The position numbers were made by a program, and so were the translations under genes. A stretch of DNA of 11,430 nt. Source: Bacteroidota bacterium. Lineage in GTDB: Bacteria; Bacteroidota; Bacteroidia; UBA7662. The DNA is taken from NCBI GenBank assembly GCA_016868485.1, contig VGGT01000036.1, positions 1 through 11,430 of the forward strand, given 5' to 3'. The notes under the pieces were generated by a model. That model searched no databases. It saw nothing but the letters and a program-made list of their open reading frames with translations, and was not told where the DNA came from. Positions 7,350-11,430 of the stretch are shown piece after piece; the stretch's first letter is position 1, and each line of letters begins with the position of its first letter.

Positions 7350-7835
7350 TTACCCCATTCGGTTGATGATCGATGAGGTAGAAAATCCTGGTGTGAGGGC
7401 AACAGTAAGCACCCGACCCCCAGCAGCCAGAACGGCAGGCCCTCCAGCGATTTCCTCGGGGCGGTAATCCGCACCCTTCACCAGTACTTGGGGAAGCGAT
7501 TCGGCAATGAGCAACTCTGGCGTTTCCTCATCGAATAGGGTAACGAGCGAAACAACCCCCAAAGCGGCCATTACCAAAGCCCGAGAATCCTCATTTTGCA
7601 GTGGGCGGGAGGGGCCTTTGAGCTGTGCCACCGAACGGTCGGTGTTGAGGGCCACCACCAAATGATCGCCCAAATCAGCCGCACGCGACAAATACGCCAC
7701 ATGGCCCTTGTGCAGCAGGTCGAAACACCCATTCGTGAACACCACCGTTTTACCTTCCGATTTCCAAGCCCCAATTCGGCGCACGAATTCGGAGCGGTCA
7801 ACCACCTTCGAATGCAGCAGATCCAAAGCCCCCAT
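7350..7835 (-). CDS. rfaE2: D-glycero-beta-D-manno-heptose 1-phosphate adenylyltransferase
   Basis: A 161-residue single-domain enzyme that transfers AMP from ATP to heptose 1-phosphate, giving the ADP-heptose used for the LPS inner core (cytoplasm). The nucleotidyltransferase signature TNGCFDLLHKGH is at residues 34-45, with the family's LNTD-R-SV-LKG (about 63-74), RP..NE..R (78-85), VKGADY (119-124) and the terminal STSSIINR. The length fits the stand-alone form; the kinase half found in fused HldE is absent. ATG 7835 overlaps the TGA of the upstream gene (TGATG), the usual sign of translational coupling; GTG at 7838 is an alternative. It is the last gene of the panC-panD operon. Confidence 0.95.
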   Translation of the reverse strand: MGALDLLHSKVVDRSEFVRRIGAWKSEGKTVVFTNGCFDLLHKGHVAYLSRAADLGDHLVVALNTDRSVAQLKGPSRPLQNEDSRALVMAALGVVSLVTLFDEETPELLIAESLPQVLVKGADYRPEEIAGGPAVLAAGGRVLTVALTPGFSTSSIINRMG

Positions 7836-8845
7836 CACGAAGCAGTATTTTTATTACGCGCCGCCGCCAGGATCAAGAATGAAATAAAGCCACCCACCAC
7901 AAACAGCAGCGTTTGAGCGGCGTGCGTGAGCGTAGCATAGCTCAGCGCTTCAGAAGGCGAGATCCCCGTGGCAGGCAACATCAGCAAGGCCTTGCTCACC
8001 GCGGCATGGTAGGCACCAATACCACCCTGAACAGGCATCAAGAAACCAAGACTACCCGCAACAAGCACCAAGAAGGCCTCAGATACGCCCAAGGCCTGCG
8101 TACTTTCGAAGGCAAACAAGCAAAAATAAGACATCAAAAAATAGCCCAACCAAATGCCCAAAGTAGATAACCAGAAACGACCGGGATGAGATAGACTGCG
8201 AATCGACCGCAGGCCCAGCCATAAACCCCGCAACAAACCCAGGAATTTTCGCCCCTTCGGCCCCCCGCTCAACCGCTCCAGCCAAAGGCGGCGATTGCGC
8301 CAGAGTAGGTAGGCCATCAGCCCAAAGCCCAGACCGGTCAATACCAAAACCCAAAGGGTAGAACCGACTCCAAGACGCATGAGCAAGCGTTGAGCTGGGC
8401 CCAAAAGCAAAGACGAATACAGCAGGAGGGTCATAACCACCACCAGCAGCAACACGAGTACATCCACCGTGCGCTCCACAATCACCGTGCCGATCAAACT
8501 GTTCATAGGAAGCCCCGATTTGCGCGATAAAGCACCGCAACGAGCCACTTCGCCCACCCTAGGCAGCGCCAGATTCGCCAAATAGCCCACCATAACCGAG
8601 TGATAGGCATCGACGGTGGCCGGTTTCGGTCCAACCGCACCCGCCAGAAGCGTCCACCGATAGCCCCTGAGCGCATGAGCCAAAAGCCCCGCCAGGCTCG
8701 ACAAGCCAATCCATCCAAAGCGCGCACCTTTCAACGCGAGCATCATTTCATCCCAGTCTTGACCCTGAAACACCCAATACAAAATCACCGATCCCAGCAG
8801 AAGCGAAACGGCAAATTGCAGCCATTGTCGGGCCGTAACCAACAT
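7835..8845 (-). CDS. YbhN/UPF0104 (LPG_synthase_TM) family multi-pass membrane protein
   Basis: A 336-residue polytopic inner-membrane protein with several hydrophobic helices and a basic loop near 183-218. Family marks are HALRGYRW (57-64), NLALPRVGEVARC (91-103), ERTVDVL (124-130) and PVQGGIGAYH (271-280). The family includes the flippase part of lysylphosphatidylglycerol synthase (MprF) and YbhN-like proteins. There is no synthase domain here, so a role in moving or handling an envelope lipid is plausible but not shown. The ATG at 8845 follows the panD stop by three bases (a GTG at 8848 abuts it), and its stop overlaps the rfaE2 start, so it sits inside one operon. Confidence 0.88.
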   Translation of the reverse strand: MLVTARQWLQFAVSLLLGSVILYWVFQGQDWDEMMLALKGARFGWIGLSSLAGLLAHALRGYRWTLLAGAVGPKPATVDAYHSVMVGYLANLALPRVGEVARCGALSRKSGLPMNSLIGTVIVERTVDVLVLLLVVVMTLLLYSSLLLGPAQRLLMRLGVGSTLWVLVLTGLGFGLMAYLLWRNRRLWLERLSGGPKGRKFLGLLRGLWLGLRSIRSLSHPGRFWLSTLGIWLGYFLMSYFCLFAFESTQALGVSEAFLVLVAGSLGFLMPVQGGIGAYHAAVSKALLMLPATGISPSEALSYATLTHAAQTLLFVVGGFISFLILAAARNKNTAS

Positions 8846-8848
8846 CAC

Positions 8849-9199
8849 TTAGGGGGTGAGCCGATTGTTGGAATCTGGGAAAATCAAAGCAGGAACATGC
8901 GATTGTGCCTCCTCGGTCGTCATCCAGGCGTAAGCAATCACGATCAGGATATCCCCCACCGCCACCTTACGGGCGGCCGGGCCGTTGAGGCAAATGACCC
9001 CACTCGACCGAGCGCCTTTGATGACATAGGTCTCGAGGCGTTCGCCATTGTTGATGTTCACCACCTGCACTTTTTCATTCTCCATCAAGCCGGCGGCATC
9101 CATCAAATCCTCATCGATGGTAATACTGCCCACATAGTGCAATTCGGCTTGGGTGACCCGCACCCGGTGGATTTTGGATTTAACGAGGTTTACAAGCAT
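8849..9199 (-). CDS. panD: Aspartate 1-decarboxylase
   Basis: A 116-residue pyruvoyl enzyme that converts L-aspartate to beta-alanine for pantothenate synthesis. With the ATG at 9199, the self-cleavage site Gly24-Ser25 (YVGSITID) falls exactly at the family position. So do Lys9, His11, Arg54, Thr57, Tyr58 and Asn72, as numbered for E. coli PanD. This makes 9199 the right start rather than the longer frame to 9241, which would overlap the panC end. It lies 28 bases after panC, the enzyme that uses its product, and 3 bases before the YbhN-type gene. Confidence 0.96.
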   Translation of the reverse strand: MLVNLVKSKIHRVRVTQAELHYVGSITIDEDLMDAAGLMENEKVQVVNINNGERLETYVIKGARSSGVICLNGPAARKVAVGDILIVIAYAWMTTEEAQSHVPALIFPDSNNRLTP

Positions 9200-9222
9200 A
9201 AAAGAGCATTCGGCGCAAGGTG

Positions 9223-9230
9223 CAAAATTA
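9223..9230 (-). promoter_or_regulatory. Weak candidate internal promoter before panD
   Basis: The minus strand reads TAATTTTG, a match to TAnnTTTG that includes the panC stop codon, 23 bases before the panD ATG. No TTTG lies at the expected distance upstream. It could be chance in an A/T-rich junction. Confidence 0.2.
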
Positions 9231-10166
9231 GGGAAAGACAACCGTATTGTCTATCAACCGAACTCCTTCGATCCATACCGCCGCAAAAATGCGAACCGAC
9301 GAGTGGTTCCCCCATTCCCGCACCGCAGCGAGGGTATCAGAATCGGCCAATTGGATGTATTCCACACGAAACTCGGGCACTTCGGCGAGCATCAAGAGAA
9401 TTTTCTGTACGGTTTCATCGGGCGATTCATGGGTCCACCTCCGCCGCGCGTGTTGAAGGGCAGCGTAAATCTGCCGGGCTTTGAGGCGTCCTTCGCTCGA
9501 TAATCGTTGGTTGCGTGAGCTCAGCGCGAGACCGCCCTCATCGCGGTGGGTAGTGCCCATGATGAGTTCGGGTATTTTTTGCCAGGTAGGCTCATCAGGT
9601 TCAAATGGCTTATGCTTATCCTGCAACCGAAGATGCTGTTCCCGCAACCGAAGCTGCTCATCCCGCAACTGCCGGAGCAGGTCGCGCACCACCAGGAACT
9701 GCTGGTAGTCTTTTTCTCCCAATAACAGATAGTCGGCCTGCACCAGGTGCAGCAGACGCGCGACCACTTGCCCGACCCCTGCAAAATGCCCAGGCCGCAT
9801 GGCGCCCTCCATAACCTCTTCGAGTGCGCCAAACGAAAAAGTCATGCATGGCTGTTCGGGGGGATAAACCTCGTCGATTTCTGGTTGAAAAAGCGCATCG
9901 GCCAAGCCCTGTTCCGACAGCAAATGAAGGTCGCGAGCAGGGTTTCGGGGGTAGGCCCGCAAATCGGCGGGGTCGTTGAACTGGGTGGGATTAACGAAAA
10001 TGCTGCACACAACGCGCACCTGCGGCAAATGCGCCGCCCGCTTCACCAAGGCCAAGTGACCTTCATGCAGAGCGCCCATGGTGGGCACGAAAGCCACTTT
10101 AAAGCCCTCCATTTGCCATGATTGGATGGCACTTTGGATTCCGTTGGCGTTATGAAAAATCAACAT
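9228..10166 (-). CDS. panC: Pantothenate synthetase with an insertion
   Basis: Joins pantoate and beta-alanine using ATP to give pantothenate (cytoplasm). The 312 residues include the HIGH-type motif PTMGALHEGH (28-37), SIFVNPTQF (55-63), RPGHFAGV (124-131), GEKDYQQ (150-156) and LALSSRN (213-219). The expected catalytic His34, His37, Lys152, Ser216-217 and Arg218 are all present. The usual length is about 280. The excess is an insertion of about 30 residues at about 168-197, between the LLRQL helix and the strand IPELIMGTTHRDEGG; it begins with heptad repeats. ATG 10166 is chosen because it starts directly at the family N-terminus; the frame stays open to 10298 but would overlap the divergent gene at 10279. 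It leads the panC-panD-YbhN-rfaE2 operon. Confidence 0.95.
   Translation of the reverse strand: MLIFHNANGIQSAIQSWQMEGFKVAFVPTMGALHEGHLALVKRAAHLPQVRVVCSIFVNPTQFNDPADLRAYPRNPARDLHLLSEQGLADALFQPEIDEVYPPEQPCMTFSFGALEEVMEGAMRPGHFAGVGQVVARLLHLVQADYLLLGEKDYQQFLVVRDLLRQLRDEQLRLREQHLRLQDKHKPFEPDEPTWQKIPELIMGTTHRDEGGLALSSRNQRLSSEGRLKARQIYAALQHARRRWTHESPDETVQKILLMLAEVPEFRVEYIQLADSDTLAAVREWGNHSSVRIFAAVWIEGVRLIDNTVVFP
9621..9683 (-). repeat. Three in-frame 21-bp repeats inside panC
   Basis: Units 9683-9663, 9662-9642 and 9641-9621 encode the heptads DLLRQLR, DEQLRLR and EQHLRLQ (residues 162-182). The last two match at 17 of 21 bases; the first is more diverged and belongs to the ancestral helix. The next codons, DKHK, look like the start of a further decayed copy. 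The pattern suggests that the insertion arose by tandem duplication. Confidence 0.8.
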
Positions 10167-10243
10167 TCCGCAAAATCCATACATTTTCCACATTTTCCGC
10201 GCCCTCTCCTTGATTTTTTGTTCTTTTTTCGCTTGTTTTTTTA

Positions 10244-10251
10244 TATTTTTG
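10244..10251 (+). promoter_or_regulatory. Candidate -7 promoter element for the GT5-like gene
   Basis: TATTTTTG matches TAnnTTTG, with TTTG at 10217-10220 as a possible -33 element (spacer 23 bases, slightly long). The predicted transcription start is near 10258, about 20 bases before the ATG at 10279. The 112-base divergent gap to panC (10167-10278) is very T-rich on this strand. I saw no equally good element for panC on the other strand. Confidence 0.45.
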
Positions 10252-10278
10252 CCTTTTAATTTTTGAACCGGGTCGAGC

Positions 10279-11106
10279 ATGAATAGGAAAACACGCATTT
10301 TGTTTGTATCGCATGAAATGCTGCCTTATGTGCAGCTATCAGAAATAGCCAAAGCAGCCTTAGAACTCCCAAAATCGATGCAAGAGCGCGGTATGGAGAT
10401 TCGGGTGTTGACCCCCAGATACGGTTGCATCAGTGAAAGACGCCACCGCCTGCATGAAGTGGTGCGCCTTTCAGGCATCAACATCACCGTGGGCGATAAC
10501 GATTCACCCTTGCTCATTAAAGTGGCCTCCCTCCCAAACGTCCGCATGCAGGTATATTTCCTCGACAATGAGGACTACTTCCACCGCAAAAATGTGCTCC
10601 GCGACGATGATGGTTCGTTTTTCTGCGACAACCATGAGCGCATGATCTTCTTTAACAAGGGCGTGATGGAAACCGTAATGAAGCTCGGCTGGGCGCCTGA
10701 TATTGTGCATTGCAGTGGATGGATGTGTGGGTTGATTCCCTTGTATATTCGGAAGTTCTACAAGCACACGGCCGTTTTCCGTGAATCACGGGTCATTTTT
10801 TCTGCCTACGAATCGCAATTTCAAGAGCAGCTGCATCAAGACTTTTTCGAAAAGGCCGTGATGGAAGATGTGGTGCCGGATGACTTTCATCCTTTCGGAC
10901 AACTCACCGATGTCGATTTGCAGCGGGGCGCTATTTCCTATGCCGATGCAGTGGTGTTGGCCAACGACAAAGTTCATCCCGATGTCATAAAAGCGGCCCA
11001 CGATTCCGGTAAGCCCCTACTGAATGGCCATAACCAAGACCATTTAGCCCAATCGCACTTCGAGTTCTACCAGCAATTACTCGCCGAATTACCCGTCAAC
11101 GCATGA
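10279..11106 (+). CDS. Short GT5-like 'glycogen/starch synthase' family protein (N-terminal domain only)
   Basis: 275 residues that match only the N-terminal half of GT5 glycogen/starch synthases. These are RILFVSHEMLPY (6-17), the segment where the KxGGL ADP-glucose loop should be (here VQLSEIAKAALELP), RVLTPRYG (42-49), VYFLDNEDYF (92-101), PDIVHCSGWMCGLIPLYIR (140-158) and FSAYES. The C-terminal Rossmann domain that completes the GT-B active site is absent, and the usual length is about 480. From memory, similar short proteins are common in Bacteroidota next to panC and DUF4270 genes, so this is a family form rather than a broken gene. Enzymatic glycogen synthesis is doubtful. Its TGA overlaps the ATG of the next gene (ATGA), so the two are translationally coupled. 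It is divergent from panC. Confidence 0.88.
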   Translation: MNRKTRILFVSHEMLPYVQLSEIAKAALELPKSMQERGMEIRVLTPRYGCISERRHRLHEVVRLSGINITVGDNDSPLLIKVASLPNVRMQVYFLDNEDYFHRKNVLRDDDGSFFCDNHERMIFFNKGVMETVMKLGWAPDIVHCSGWMCGLIPLYIRKFYKHTAVFRESRVIFSAYESQFQEQLHQDFFEKAVMEDVVPDDFHPFGQLTDVDLQRGAISYADAVVLANDKVHPDVIKAAHDSGKPLLNGHNQDHLAQSHFEFYQQLLAELPVNA

Positions 11107-11430
11107 CCCTGAGCGGTCGGAGCCAATCCCCAACGCTGAGTACTCGGAACCAATCCCCTACCCTGAGCGGTCGGAGTCAATCCCCTACTCTGAGCGGTCG
11201 GAGCCAATACCCAACGCTGAGCGGTCGGAGCCAATACCCAACGCTGAGCAAGGCCAATCAACCAAAGCAACGTTGGTTGGTGTCTTGGTTCAACGTCTTG
11301 GTCGTCCTCTGCTTGATGGTCTTGGGGGGATGCCGGCAAGATGAGGGGCCCTTGGGGCTCAACCTGCTTCCCGCGGTAGATGGTGTGAATGTGTTCCTTT
11401 CAGACACCTTTCCCATAAGCATGCAGACCC
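11103..11430 (+). CDS. DUF4270-type lipoprotein, N-terminal part, with a repeat-extended N-terminus
   Basis: The frame is open from the ATG at 11103, overlapping the stop of the GT5-like gene, to the window edge (109 codons). Residues 2-46 are five 9-residue repeats of the TLSGRSQSP type. Then come KANQPKQRW, a hydrophobic stretch (about 58-74) and the lipobox LGGC with Cys77. After the Cys, CRQDEG is rich in acidic residues, as seen in Bacteroidota lipoproteins sent to the cell surface. The mature start GLNLLP..DGVNVFLSDTF resembles the opening of DUF4270 proteins, as does the position after the short GT5-like gene. No other ATG lies between 11103 and 11316, and that later one would give no signal peptide. 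A GTG at 11280 is possible but lacks basic residues. The function of DUF4270 proteins is unknown. Confidence 0.72.
   Translation, partial: MTLSGRSQSPTLSTRNQSPTLSGRSQSPTLSGRSQYPTLSGRSQYPTLSKANQPKQRWLVSWFNVLVVLCLMVLGGCRQDEGPLGLNLLPAVDGVNVFLSDTFPISMQT
11107..11241 (+). repeat. Five tandem 27-bp repeats (9-residue units) after the DUF4270 start codon
   Basis: Units start at 11107, 11134, 11161, 11188 and 11215. A partial sixth, CGCTGAGC, is at 11242. The core is CTGAGCGGTCGGAGCCAAT; unit 2 is the most diverged (TACTCGGAA in the centre) and units 4 and 5 are nearly identical. Because 27 is a multiple of three, the frame is kept in every copy. Confidence 0.95.

Noticed and set aside
7343..7365. 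Direct repeat ATTCGGTT at the end of rfaE2
   Set aside because: Eight bases twice, partly inside the coding end; likely chance.
7190..7474. N-terminal extension of the T9SS cargo frame (95 more codons)
   Set aside because: It would overlap rfaE2 by more than 100 bases, reads through the 15-bp repeats, and would place the signal peptide about 95 residues into the protein.
8600..9484. Plus-strand 294-codon open frame opposite panC, panD and the YbhN-type gene
   Set aside because: It spans three genes on the other strand whose motifs and residue positions are clear; the translation is low-complexity in character with no domain.
10167..10298. N-terminal extension of panC (44 more codons)
   Set aside because: It would overlap the start of the divergent GT5-like gene, is Lys-rich because of the A/T-rich promoter region, and has no counterpart in the PanC family.
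11067..11339. Minus-strand open frame across the 27-bp repeats
   Set aside because: A repeat period divisible by three keeps all frames open once they are stop-free. The plus frame has a coupled start and a lipoprotein signal; the minus frame has neither.

Overview
The window reads as a piece of a Bacteroidota chromosome, probably an environmental lineage with fairly GC-rich coding. The signs are a type IX secretion C-terminal domain (the gliding-motility-associated, CHU_C type), a DUF4270-type lipoprotein, a short 'glycogen/starch synthase' divergent from panC-panD, start codons without clear Shine-Dalgarno sequences, and TAnnTTTG-like -7 promoter elements. Both ends cut through genes.

Layout from left to right. 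Positions 1-701 (minus) hold the N-terminal part of an exported YtcJ-type amidohydrolase. Directly upstream of it in the same direction, 714-3119 (minus) is a GH13 alpha-amylase-family lipoprotein with a CBM48-like starch-binding domain. A short divergent promoter region (about 3120-3240) separates it from a UPF0316/DUF2179 membrane protein (3241-3777, plus). Three 43-bp tandem repeats then follow, each carrying a hairpin plus T-run, and they lie between convergent genes. The largest gene (3950-7189, minus) is a 1079-residue secreted protein: signal peptide, propeller-like N-terminal half, PKD domain, four long and two short Ig-like modules, and a T9SS type B sorting domain.

Positions 7350-10166 (minus) hold a tight operon in the order panC, panD, a YbhN/LPG_synthase_TM membrane protein, and rfaE2. 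It covers the last steps to pantothenate, plus one envelope membrane protein and the nucleotidyl transfer step of ADP-heptose synthesis for LPS. Divergent from panC is a 275-residue GT5-like protein (10279-11106, plus). It is coupled by an ATGA overlap to the start of a DUF4270-type lipoprotein that runs off the right edge.

No defence system, mobile element, CRISPR array or RNA gene was found. The most unusual feature is the number of short tandem repeat arrays at gene edges or inside conserved genes: 43 bp x3 overlapping the 3' end of the UPF0316 gene; 15 bp x4 just upstream of the T9SS cargo gene; 21 bp x3 in frame inside panC; and 27 bp x5 in frame directly after the start codon of the DUF4270 lipoprotein. 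That last array appears to extend the segment in front of the signal peptide with 9-residue repeats.
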